From Asticcacaulis biprosthecium C19 (GTDB taxonomy: Bacteria; Pseudomonadota; Alphaproteobacteria; Caulobacterales; Caulobacteraceae), in NCBI RefSeq assembly GCF_000204015.1, contig NZ_GL883080.1, positions 402,504 through 466,503 of the forward strand: a DNA stretch of 64,000 bases, read 5' to 3'. The translations under genes were made by a program, and so were the position numbers. The notes below the pieces were generated by a model that made no database searches, was not told where the DNA came from, and saw only the letters and a program-made list of their open reading frames with translations. Position 1 is the stretch's first letter. Every line of letters starts with the position of its first letter. This document shows positions 35,093 to 43,358 of the stretch, in pieces.

Positions 35093-35671
35093 ATGATCGG
35101 CACGCAGGCCCTTAAGCAGGAAATTTGCACCTTGTATCTGCGTGAGGGGCATAACGGTTACGGTCTTTATCACCTCAATCAGCTTCAGCACGGCCTGCAG
35201 GCGGCGGCGCACGCCCAGGCTCAGGGCCTGTCCGCGGCCCTGATCGTCGCCGCCCTGCTGCACGACGTCGGACATATGGTGCACGACCTGGGCGAAACGC
35301 CAGCCGAGGCGGGGGTCGACGATCGCCACGAAGAGGTGGGCGCGCAGTGGGCCGCGAAGCGTTTTCCGCCCGACGTCAGCGAACCCATCCGGCTACATGT
35401 TGCGGCCAAACGCTATCTGTGCGGAGCCGAAGACGGCTACGAGGCCACCTTGTCGAAGGACTCTGTCATCTCCCTTGCCTTGCAGGGCGGCGCAATGGAC
35501 GGCAAGGAGCAGGCGGCGTTTCTCGCCCAGGCCCATGCCCGCGAGGCGATTGCCCTGAGGCGAATCGACGATATCGCCAAAGATCCCCATGCGACGACCA
35601 GGCCGTTGGAGGTCTTCCTGGACGCCTACCTGGAACAGGCTCTGTGCGGGTCAGGCGGTGAGCCGGCATGA
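35093..35671 (+). CDS. PhnZ-like HD-domain oxygenase of phosphonate operons
   Basis: 192 residues of the HD family found in phosphonate operons (TIGR03276). Metal-ligand candidates line up with PhnZ: H33, H57-D58 (LLHDVGH), H79, H102, plus K106. PhnZ is a di-iron enzyme that splits 1-hydroxy-2-aminoethylphosphonate into glycine and phosphate. Y23 falls where PhnZ has its lid tyrosine, but the position of PhnZ Glu27 holds a Tyr (Y26), so the substrate may differ. No PhnY-type hydroxylase is in the operon. The stop overlaps the next gene (ATGA). Confidence 0.85.
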   Translation: MIGTQALKQEICTLYLREGHNGYGLYHLNQLQHGLQAAAHAQAQGLSAALIVAALLHDVGHMVHDLGETPAEAGVDDRHEEVGAQWAAKRFPPDVSEPIRLHVAAKRYLCGAEDGYEATLSKDSVISLALQGGAMDGKEQAAFLAQAHAREAIALRRIDDIAKDPHATTRPLEVFLDAYLEQALCGSGGEPA

Positions 35672-36819
35672 TGACCACGCCATCCTTCCCAACCACGACC
35701 TATGATCTGGCCATTGTCGGCGCCGGCGTCGTGGGGCTGGCCCATGCGTACCTGGCCGCATCGGCCGGACTGAGGGTTGTGGTCATCGAACGCGATGGCG
35801 CCGCCAATGGCGCGTCGGTGCGCAATTTCGGATTTATTACCGTGACCGGCCAAAAGCGCGGCGAATTCTACCAACTGGCCCGGCGTTCGCGGGCAATCTG
35901 GCAGACGGTTATCGCCGAACTGGGGCTGAGGGCCGAACACGAAGGCCTCTATATGTGCGTGCGCCGCCCGGAGTCGGAAGCTATTTTGGACGCCTTCCTG
36001 CGGACGGAGATGGGCGAAGGCTGCCGTCTGCTGGCGCCATCCGAACTACCCATCCCGCTGTCACTGGACGTCAGGCGGGTGCTGCACTCGCCCCACGAGG
36101 TACGCCTGGAATCGCGCGACGTCATCCCGCAGGTTGCCGAAAACCTTCGGCGCCGGCTCGGCGTCGATTTTCTCTACCATTGTACGGCGCTGGACGTTTC
36201 ACACGGCCAGATCGCGACCAGCCTGGGCACCGTGAGGGCCCGCAGCGTTGTTGTCTGCCAGGGCGACAATCTGAGTGGTGTCTTCGCGTCGCGTCTGCCC
36301 AGCTTCGGCGTAAGTCGCTGCAAGCTGCAGATGTTGCGGCTGGCCTCGCCCGGCTATCGTCTGCCGGGTTCGATTATGTCCGACCTGGGGCTGGTGCGCT
36401 ATCTGGGTTACAGCGAGTTGGATGAGGCCGCCGCACTCAAAATTCGACTGGAGTCCGAGCAGCCACAGCACCTGAAGGCCGGCGTCCATCTGATCGTCGT
36501 GCAGGGCACCGATGGCAGTCTGGTTGTCGGCGACAGCCATAGCTATGATCATACACCCGATCCCTTTGGGCTGGAAGCCATCGATGACCTGATCCTGGAC
36601 GAGTACCGGCAAGTCCTCGGCGCACCACCGCCCGTGCTGGAGCGCTGGATCGGCACCTATGCCGTGTCGGATCAGCAGTTATACTTCATCGATACGCCCG
36701 ATACCGACGTGCGCCATGTCGTGGTCACCTGTGGCGCGGGGGCGTCCACCGCCTTCGGTATCGCCGAAAAGACGCTTTCAAGCCTGGGAGTCGAGCTTCA
36801 TGCCACCATCGTCGGATAA
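35668..36819 (+). CDS. TIGR03364-type FAD-dependent oxidoreductase (phosphonate locus)
   Basis: 383 residues of the DAO fold. The dinucleotide-binding start is DLAIVGAGVVGLAHAYLAASAGLRVVVIERD; the next segment GASVRNFGFITVTGQ and C-terminal VVVTCGAGASTAFGIAE are as in TIGR03364 proteins. That family sits in phosphonate operons, and oxidation of 2-aminoethylphosphonate or an N-alkyl derivative to phosphonoacetaldehyde would feed the next gene, PhnX. Coupled to the HD gene by an ATGA overlap; the phnX start lies 20 bp inside its end. Confidence 0.85.
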   Translation: MMTTPSFPTTTYDLAIVGAGVVGLAHAYLAASAGLRVVVIERDGAANGASVRNFGFITVTGQKRGEFYQLARRSRAIWQTVIAELGLRAEHEGLYMCVRRPESEAILDAFLRTEMGEGCRLLAPSELPIPLSLDVRRVLHSPHEVRLESRDVIPQVAENLRRRLGVDFLYHCTALDVSHGQIATSLGTVRARSVVVCQGDNLSGVFASRLPSFGVSRCKLQMLRLASPGYRLPGSIMSDLGLVRYLGYSELDEAAALKIRLESEQPQHLKAGVHLIVVQGTDGSLVVGDSHSYDHTPDPFGLEAIDDLILDEYRQVLGAPPPVLERWIGTYAVSDQQLYFIDTPDTDVRHVVVTCGAGASTAFGIAEKTLSSLGVELHATIVG

Positions 36820-37648
36820 TTCGCCCATCAAGGCCTGCATCTTCGACTGGGCCGGTACCATGATCGACTTTGGCTGCTGCGCGCCGGTCGTCGCCTTGCA
36901 TGGTGCCTTCGCTGAGATCGGTTTGTCGTTGAGCGACGCCGAAGCCCGCGCTGATATGGGCATGGCCAAGCGGGCGCACATTCACGCCATCCTGAGCCGG
37001 GCGCCGCAAAGATCGGCTTTCGAGGCCATGGCTGGGCGTGCGCCGGCGGACGCCGATATCGACGACCTGTTTCGCCGGGTTGAACCCAGGATGGTGGCCG
37101 CAGCCGGGCAGCATACGCGCCTGATCGACGGGGCAACTGAACTGGTGCGCTATCTTCGGACGAAAGGTGTCAGGATTGGCTCGGGAACCGGCTATAGCCG
37201 GTCGATGATGGGCCAGATCCTTGCCGCCGCCGCCGACCAGGGCTACGCGCCGGATCTGGTGGTCTGCGCCGGTGAAACCCTGGAGGGTCGGCCGTCGCCT
37301 TTGATGACCTGGAAGGCCCTTGTCGAACTGGGCGTCTGGCCGGCCCGCACGGCGATCAAGGTCGATGATGCGGTGGTCGGCATCCACGAAGGCTGCGAAG
37401 CCGGCACCTGGACGCTGGGTGTGGCTGCCAGCGGCAACGGCGTCGGTCTGCCGCTTGACGCTTTCCTGTCCCTGACGCCGGAGCAACGCCAGGCGCGCAC
37501 CATGCCGGCGGCTCAGGCTTTGGCGGAGGCCGGGGCGGACTACGTCGTGGGCAGCGTGGCGGATATCCTGGGCCTGCTGCCAGAGATCGAAGATCGTATC
37601 CGCGCCGGCGAACGCCCCGGCACAGCGCCTTGCCGCATCAGTATTTAG
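36800..37648 (+). CDS. phnX: phosphonoacetaldehyde hydrolase (phosphonatase)
   Basis: 282 residues of the HAD superfamily. The nucleophile motif FDWAGTMIDFG has the Asp-Trp-Ala-Gly-Thr form special to phosphonatase, and MGMAKRAHIHAIL carries the Schiff-base Lys that activates phosphonoacetaldehyde. GSGTGYSRSMM and IKVDDAVVGIHEGCEAGTWTLGVA complete the HAD motifs. Cleaves the C-P bond to acetaldehyde and phosphate in the cytoplasm. The ATG at 36800 gives the family length. Third gene of the operon. Confidence 0.95.
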   Translation: MPPSSDNSPIKACIFDWAGTMIDFGCCAPVVALHGAFAEIGLSLSDAEARADMGMAKRAHIHAILSRAPQRSAFEAMAGRAPADADIDDLFRRVEPRMVAAAGQHTRLIDGATELVRYLRTKGVRIGSGTGYSRSMMGQILAAAADQGYAPDLVVCAGETLEGRPSPLMTWKALVELGVWPARTAIKVDDAVVGIHEGCEAGTWTLGVAASGNGVGLPLDAFLSLTPEQRQARTMPAAQALAEAGADYVVGSVADILGLLPEIEDRIRAGERPGTAPCRISI

Positions 37649-37748
37649 ACAGGCGCGTTCACATCGCAAATCGCCCTCGGACCAAACGCCTGTCACATGT
37701 TTCGGTCATAGGGTGCGCTTCAACGGGCTTGCACGGGGATAGCCATTC

Positions 37749-39029
37749 ATGACCAGCGCCACCAAGACCACCGCTTTGACGCGGTGGCTGCAGACGGCCC
37801 CTGCGCCGCTGTTCGTTCTCTATGGCGGGCTGATGGCGTTTGGCGCCTATTTCGCCATGTACGCCTTTCGCAAACCGTTCACGGCCGCCAGCTATGCCGA
37901 GGTCGGCGACTGGGTGGTCGACTACAAGATCGCCTTGGTAATCGCACAGGTCTTCGGCTATGCCCTGTCGAAGCTGATCGGCATCCGCTTCGTGTCGGAA
38001 CTTCCTGGCCGGTGGCGGGCCCTGGCCATCGTGGTTCTGATCGGTCTGGCCCAACTGGCCCTGGTCGGGTTTGCGGTCGTCCCGGCACCGCTCAATATCG
38101 TCTTCTTGTTTCTGAACGGCCTGCCGCTGGGCATGATCTGGGGGCTGGTCTTCGGTTTCCTGGAGGGGCGGCGGACTTCGGAAATCCTGGGCTCTATCCT
38201 GTGCGCCAGCTTTATCGTGTCGTCGGGTGTGGTCAAATCGGTCGGCAAATGGTTGATGCTGCAAGGCTATGCCGATGAATTCACCATGCCGGCGATCACC
38301 GGCCTGTTGTTCGCGCCGCTGTTGGCCGTCTGCGTCTGGGGATTGACGCACCTCCCGCCGCCCAACGCCGCCGACATGGCTGCCCGCGTCGAACGCGCGC
38401 CTATGGACAAGGCGGCGCGACGCGTTTTGTTTTCCGCCTACGCACCGGGCCTGGTCGCTTTAATCCTGCTGTATGTCATGCTGACGGCGCTAAGGGATTT
38501 CCGCGATAATTTCGCCGCCGAGATTTGGAAGGGCGTTGGTCTGGGCGAGCAGGCCGCGCTGTTCACGCTGACTGAGATACCCATCGGACTGTTGGTCCTG
38601 TGCGTCATGGCCGGGCTTGCCATTTTTCGTAGCAATCGGACCGCCATCTTCGCCAATCTCGTTCTTATCGGGGTTGGTTTGTGCCTGACCGCCGGAGCCA
38701 GTATCGTCTTTTATCTGGGACTCATCGGCCCGGTGCTTTGGATGGTGCTTTTAGGCGCCGGGCTCTATCTGGCCTATACGCCCTATAACGGTCTGATGTT
38801 CGACCGCCTGCTGGCCGCGACCGGCAAAGTGGGGACGGCAGGGTTTCTCATCTACGTCGCCGATTCGAGCGGCTATCTGGGCTCGGTCGCATTGCTTTTG
38901 TTCAAGAATTTCAGTGGTCTTCACCTGCCGTGGGTGGAATTCATGATCGGGGCATCGGCGCTCAGCGGCGTCGTCGGGCTGGGGCTGCTGATCTACGCCA
39001 GCCTTTATTTCTCGCGGCGGTTTTCGTAA
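37749..39029 (+). CDS. MFS-like transporter, DUF5690 family
   Basis: 426 residues with about twelve membrane helices. The N-terminal YGGLMAFGAYFAMYAFRKPFTAASY and LEGRRTSEILGSILCASFIVSSGVVKSVG segments are typical of DUF5690, an MFS-related family. It follows phnX after 100 bp on the same strand, so uptake of an aminophosphonate or export of a product is the natural guess. No substrate is established from sequence. Confidence 0.8.
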   Translation: MTSATKTTALTRWLQTAPAPLFVLYGGLMAFGAYFAMYAFRKPFTAASYAEVGDWVVDYKIALVIAQVFGYALSKLIGIRFVSELPGRWRALAIVVLIGLAQLALVGFAVVPAPLNIVFLFLNGLPLGMIWGLVFGFLEGRRTSEILGSILCASFIVSSGVVKSVGKWLMLQGYADEFTMPAITGLLFAPLLAVCVWGLTHLPPPNAADMAARVERAPMDKAARRVLFSAYAPGLVALILLYVMLTALRDFRDNFAAEIWKGVGLGEQAALFTLTEIPIGLLVLCVMAGLAIFRSNRTAIFANLVLIGVGLCLTAGASIVFYLGLIGPVLWMVLLGAGLYLAYTPYNGLMFDRLLAATGKVGTAGFLIYVADSSGYLGSVALLLFKNFSGLHLPWVEFMIGASALSGVVGLGLLIYASLYFSRRFS

Positions 39030-39036
39030 TTGGACA

Positions 39037-40185
39037 TCACGGTGTCTTTTTGAACGGCGATGCCTCGTCCCCCAGGACGGACATATGTTGCAGAACGGCC
39101 TGCCGTTCCTGGGCGAGATACGCTGCCACCGGCGCCCGCAGCCGTGCATCGCGGATATAATGCGCTGAATAGACCGGGTGGGGCAGGTAGCCGCGTGACA
39201 GCTTGTGCTCGCCCTGGGTACCGGCCTCGACCCGCTTCAGGCCACGCGCGATAGCAAAGTCGATCGCCTGGTAATAACAGACCTCGAAATGCAGGAAGGG
39301 CAGGTCGACATGGCAGCCCCATTGCCGGCCATACAGCACGTCTTCGCCGATGAAATTTACTGCCCCCGCCACCGGCCTGTCGCCGTCATAGGCGAAGACC
39401 AGCAGCATCCGGTCGCGCAGTGTTTCCGCCACCATGGGAAAAAACTCCCGCGTCAGATAGGGCGTTCCGGTACCCCATTTGCGTTCATAGGTGTCGGCAA
39501 TAAAGTCATAGAGCTGGTCGAGATGGCCCTGGGTTATGTCATTACCTGTGATCTGGCGCACATCGACCGCCGCCTGAACATCCCGGCGTTCGCGCCGTAT
39601 AACCTTGCGCCGGTTCGACGACAGTGCCGCCAGAAAATCGTCAAACGAGCCATAGCCCGGGTTATCAAACCAGAACTGCTGATCCTGGCGCAGCAGGAAC
39701 CCATTGTCCCCGAGCATTTCCCACTCTTCGGCGGTAGGAAACGTCACGTGCAGCGACGACAACTGATTGCGATTACAGACCGACATGGCAGCCTCGGCCA
39801 AAGCGGACCGCACGACCGGATCGGGTGATAACAACCGTGGCCCCGTTACGGGTGTGAACGGCACCGAAGCCTGCAGCTTGGGGTAATAGGCGCCACTGGC
39901 CTGTTCATAGGCCCGTGCCCACGACTGGTCGAAGACATACTCGCCCATGGAATGCGACTTGACGTACAGCGGCATTACACCGACCACGGTGTCACCGTCC
40001 GACAGGGACAGGTGTGCCGGCTGCCAGCCCGTGCCGGAGCCGACGCTGCCACTACGCTCAAGGGCGTCGAGATAGGCGAACGCGGTAAACGGATTGCCGT
40101 CCGGGCGTAAGGCGTCCCAGGCGGCTTGACCGATCTCGGAAATGGCTTCGTGCAGGCGAAGCCTTAGTTCACTTGCCTCCGGCAT
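39037..40185 (-). CDS. FemAB/GNAT-like protein (DUF482, PF04339)
   Basis: 382 residues. It has NPFTAFAYLDALERSGSVGSGTGWQPAHL, VVGVMPLYVKSHSMGEYVFDQSWARAYEQA, FAYDGDRPVAGAVNFIGEDVLYGRQWGC and FEVCYYQAIDFAIARGLKRVEAGTQGEHKLSRGYLP, the conserved order of the DUF482 family. Its GNAT-like fold suggests acyl or aminoacyl transfer; the acceptor is unknown. The start overlaps the M20 peptidase gene by 17 bp, so the two are co-expressed. Confidence 0.88.
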   Translation of the reverse strand: MPEASELRLRLHEAISEIGQAAWDALRPDGNPFTAFAYLDALERSGSVGSGTGWQPAHLSLSDGDTVVGVMPLYVKSHSMGEYVFDQSWARAYEQASGAYYPKLQASVPFTPVTGPRLLSPDPVVRSALAEAAMSVCNRNQLSSLHVTFPTAEEWEMLGDNGFLLRQDQQFWFDNPGYGSFDDFLAALSSNRRKVIRRERRDVQAAVDVRQITGNDITQGHLDQLYDFIADTYERKWGTGTPYLTREFFPMVAETLRDRMLLVFAYDGDRPVAGAVNFIGEDVLYGRQWGCHVDLPFLHFEVCYYQAIDFAIARGLKRVEAGTQGEHKLSRGYLPHPVYSAHYIRDARLRAPVAAYLAQERQAVLQHMSVLGDEASPFKKTP

Positions 40186-41578
40186 AGATCTTGATCAGCT
40201 TGTAGAAAAGCCGCCGGCCATCAACGACCGACTGGACCTGGATGCGCTCGTTCAGGCCGTGGGCATTGCCGCCATCGGGGTCGACGAACATGCCGCGGAA
40301 ACCGTAGCTGGGGATGCCGGCGGCCGAGGTATGGATACTGTCGGTCGCGCCCAGCGTCATCACCGGGATCACCGGTACACCCGGATAAATCTCCGCACTG
40401 ACCTTTTCGATTGGCCCCAAGATTTCGGGAGGCATTTTTGGCGTCGGCGTGGCCGGGCTGCGGTGACCGTCGGTTTCGACCTTGATGGCCGGGTCACCGA
40501 TCGCCTCGACCAGGGTGGCCTGGACGGTCTCAACCGGCACACCCGGGAAGATCCGGCAGTTGACATTGGCCGTCACCGTCTGGGGCAGGGCGTTGGGTGC
40601 ATGGCCGCCATTGATAAGGGTCGCGACACAGGTGGTGCGCAAGGTGGCGTTCAGGCTGGTGTCTTTGCTAAGCGTCGCCTCGGCCGCAGCATCGGCGGGA
40701 TTGGCGACAATGGCGGTCATGGCCGCCCCGATCTCACCGCCGCGTAACTTGGCGGTGCGCGTAAAATAGGCGCGGTTGGCATCGTTCAGCATCACCGGGA
40801 ACCTGTAGGCCGACACCTTCTTCAACGCATCGGCCATGGCGTAGATGGCATTGTCCGGGCGCGGGCGTGAACTGTGGCCGCCCGTGTTGGTGGCGGTCAC
40901 GGTAAAGTCCTGATAGACCTTCTGCGCCGCCTCGATGTTCAGCGCTACGCGCTTGCCCTGGGCATCCAACTCACCGCTGGCGCCTTCATTGATCGCGAAG
41001 TCGGCATCGATCCACGCCTTGCGCTCGTTGGCCAGGTAGCGGGCGCCATTGAACACGCCCTCGGTCTCCTCGCCACAGGTCAGTGCCACCTTGATCGACT
41101 TTTTCGGCTTGTAACCCTCCTGCTTGTAACGGATCAGGGTGTCGACGAATATGGCTGCCTGGGCCTTGTCGTCAGTGGTACCGCGGCCATAGAAATAGCC
41201 GTTCTCTTCGATCAGGCTGTAGGGATCACGGACCCAGTCCGAGCGCTTGGCTTCCACGACGTCGATGTGGGCCAGAAGCAGGATGCCCTTGGCGGGCTTG
41301 TCCGAGCCTTGCAAGGTGGCGACCAGAAGCCCATCCTTGGGCGCATCGACCGGTGCATAGATATGCAGATCGGCGTCGGTATAGCCGGCCGACCTCAGCC
41401 TCGCTGCCATGCGTTCGGCGGCCAGGGTGCAAGAGCCGTCGGAATGCTGGGTATTGGTCTCGACCAGTTCCTTGTACAGGTCGCGGAAGGCGGGCCATCC
41501 GTCGCCGGATGTATCGGCGGCGACAGCGGGGGCCGCCAGAGACAGGGCGGCGGCAAGGGCGACAAGGCTGGTTTTCAT
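40169..41578 (-). CDS. secreted M20 family metallopeptidase
   Basis: 469 residues with a signal peptide (MKTSLVALAAALSLAAPAVA). The di-zinc site is visible: LLLAHIDVVEAKRSDW (His, Asp), YGRGTTDDKAQAA (Asp), CGEETEGVFNGARYLA (Glu-Glu), and AINEGASG further on. The dimerisation insert follows GGHSSRPRPDNAIY. Acts in the periplasm or outside on peptides or acyl-amino acids. The start ATG at 41578 has GGAG upstream. First gene of a pair with the FemAB-like gene. Confidence 0.92.
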   Translation of the reverse strand: MKTSLVALAAALSLAAPAVAADTSGDGWPAFRDLYKELVETNTQHSDGSCTLAAERMAARLRSAGYTDADLHIYAPVDAPKDGLLVATLQGSDKPAKGILLLAHIDVVEAKRSDWVRDPYSLIEENGYFYGRGTTDDKAQAAIFVDTLIRYKQEGYKPKKSIKVALTCGEETEGVFNGARYLANERKAWIDADFAINEGASGELDAQGKRVALNIEAAQKVYQDFTVTATNTGGHSSRPRPDNAIYAMADALKKVSAYRFPVMLNDANRAYFTRTAKLRGGEIGAAMTAIVANPADAAAEATLSKDTSLNATLRTTCVATLINGGHAPNALPQTVTANVNCRIFPGVPVETVQATLVEAIGDPAIKVETDGHRSPATPTPKMPPEILGPIEKVSAEIYPGVPVIPVMTLGATDSIHTSAAGIPSYGFRGMFVDPDGGNAHGLNERIQVQSVVDGRRLFYKLIKIYAGGK

Positions 41579-41663
41579 GGGAGGCTCCTGAAGCAGGCAA
41601 GTGGTAACGCTAGCACCCTATTTGCGGGCGCACAATCCGCTCAGTCAGGCTTGGGCACCTCAA

Positions 41664-43358
41664 TCAGGTCCTGGAAAACGTGTCGCGCGCGGTGACAAGG
41701 ATGGTATGCGCCACCGCCCAGAATAGCAGAACCGCCGCGCCGGCGATTACCACATGCGCCGCACCGCCATGCAGGGCAAACCAGACGAGGCCAATCATGC
41801 TGTACCACTTCAGACGGAAGCCCCATTCGCCCAGGAGCGGGATCAGCGGGCGATGCGCCAGCACCGTCACAGCCACAGCGGCAGCGACTCCCGGCCACCA
41901 GGCGTCGGCACCAGCACGCGCCACGTCGTTCAGCAGGACAGCCGTCCCGGTCGCCAGGCCAAGAACCATCAGACCGTACAGCAGGCGCCCCCATTTCGGC
42001 CACGACAGCCAAAGTTCGAACATCGGCCGCTGGCCGTAGGCGCTGACAACGGCGGCCGCAACCATGGCCGCCGACATTTGCAAAAATGGCATCAAAGGCA
42101 CCAGGTTGAAGGCCAGAACCAGCCACCAGGCCAACAGGTAGATTTCGCTGAAGGCGGCGCGAAGTTGCCACGGCAACTGGCCGTCGCTCGTGTCGGCCTG
42201 TCCGGTGGTGCGAGCCCACATCGCGACGACCAGTGACGCGGCGGCGACGGCCAGGGCTGTAATTGGCGAGGCGGGCAGGGCGGCGGCTGCGGCTAAGGCC
42301 GCGACAATGGCCAGCGCCCAGCCATAGCGCAGCCAGACAGGCGCGCCGTAGACAAAGGCGCTCAGCCACATCCGGCGTGGCATTTCAAAGCCGTAGACGC
42401 CGATGAGCGACGCCACTGCAAACGCTGGCGGAATGATCAGAAGGATGCTGAGCGCTGACCATTCCGGCGGCAAAAGCCATTGTCCCAGCAACAGCCCGAC
42501 CAGGCAGGGTGGCGATGCCGCGGCGAAGCGCAAACCCCACGTACCGAGCTGCGGCCGGGCCTGATAGTCGTCCCATTGCGCCACGGTTTCGCTGTTGAGG
42601 TCGGCGATTGCGGTGGGGTATTCTCGCCGCACCACATCCAGTAAATCGGAAATCTTGTGGGTGGGCGCCTGGCCCAGAAGGCGGCTGAGCACGGTCACCG
42701 GTTTAGGCGGAGCGGACAGGATCCGGTAGGCCGCATTGTGCTCGGAATCGGCCTTGCGGATTTCACCGAGGAAGTTCAGGTCCCGCTGCCGCGCCAGGAT
42801 GCGCTGAACATGAAAGTGGTCGCGTTGTCTCAGGCCGCGTCCGCCCCAGCCGAAGCGGTCGCAGCCGGGCGCGATCAGGATATCCGTTCGCGGTGACCGG
42901 TTGGCGATCAGCCAGGCCAGCCATTCTTCGGTGGCGGCGTGGACATCGACCAGGTCCATGGCGGGAGATTTGAGCACCGCTGTGAAGGCTGCCAGAACGG
43001 CGTCGGGATCGACCTGGCGCTTGCGCAGCAGGTTTTCCAGTCGGCCCTGCAGACCGGCATGGATCTGGCGCGGATCAGGCGGCGACGGTTCAGCCGCATC
43101 CTGAGCCGCCTCTACCGGCGTGGCCTCGACCTTCTCCGGCTTTTTGAGCGAAGGGAAGACGAAGACGCTGTCGCCGCTATCGTCGACCCCAGCCAGGGCA
43201 CGCTCATAGGCGGTGCGCAGGGTCTTGAAGCCTTCCGGGTCGTCCTCCGGATTGGTTTCCTTCAGCCGGCGGGCATAGGCGCGCTTGATCTCTTTTTGAT
43301 CGCGCGTGCGAGCGATGCCCAGAGTGTCCCAGACCGAACCGGTCACAGCCCCGGTCAC
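41664..43358 (-). CDS. membrane J-domain protein, partner of the adjacent HscC
   Basis: 564 residues. The N-terminal VWDTLGIARTRDQKEIKRAYARRLKETNPEDDPEGFKTLRTAYERAL is a divergent J domain; the canonical HPD tripeptide is not obvious (KETNPEDDPEGF stands in that place). The second half has around ten hydrophobic helices. GTG at 43358 overlaps the hscC stop (GTGA), giving tight coupling. E. coli HscC works with membrane J-like proteins DjlB and DjlC, and this pair has the same arrangement. Clients unknown. Confidence 0.75.
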   Translation of the reverse strand: MTGAVTGSVWDTLGIARTRDQKEIKRAYARRLKETNPEDDPEGFKTLRTAYERALAGVDDSGDSVFVFPSLKKPEKVEATPVEAAQDAAEPSPPDPRQIHAGLQGRLENLLRKRQVDPDAVLAAFTAVLKSPAMDLVDVHAATEEWLAWLIANRSPRTDILIAPGCDRFGWGGRGLRQRDHFHVQRILARQRDLNFLGEIRKADSEHNAAYRILSAPPKPVTVLSRLLGQAPTHKISDLLDVVRREYPTAIADLNSETVAQWDDYQARPQLGTWGLRFAAASPPCLVGLLLGQWLLPPEWSALSILLIIPPAFAVASLIGVYGFEMPRRMWLSAFVYGAPVWLRYGWALAIVAALAAAAALPASPITALAVAAASLVVAMWARTTGQADTSDGQLPWQLRAAFSEIYLLAWWLVLAFNLVPLMPFLQMSAAMVAAAVVSAYGQRPMFELWLSWPKWGRLLYGLMVLGLATGTAVLLNDVARAGADAWWPGVAAAVAVTVLAHRPLIPLLGEWGFRLKWYSMIGLVWFALHGGAAHVVIAGAAVLLFWAVAHTILVTARDTFSRT

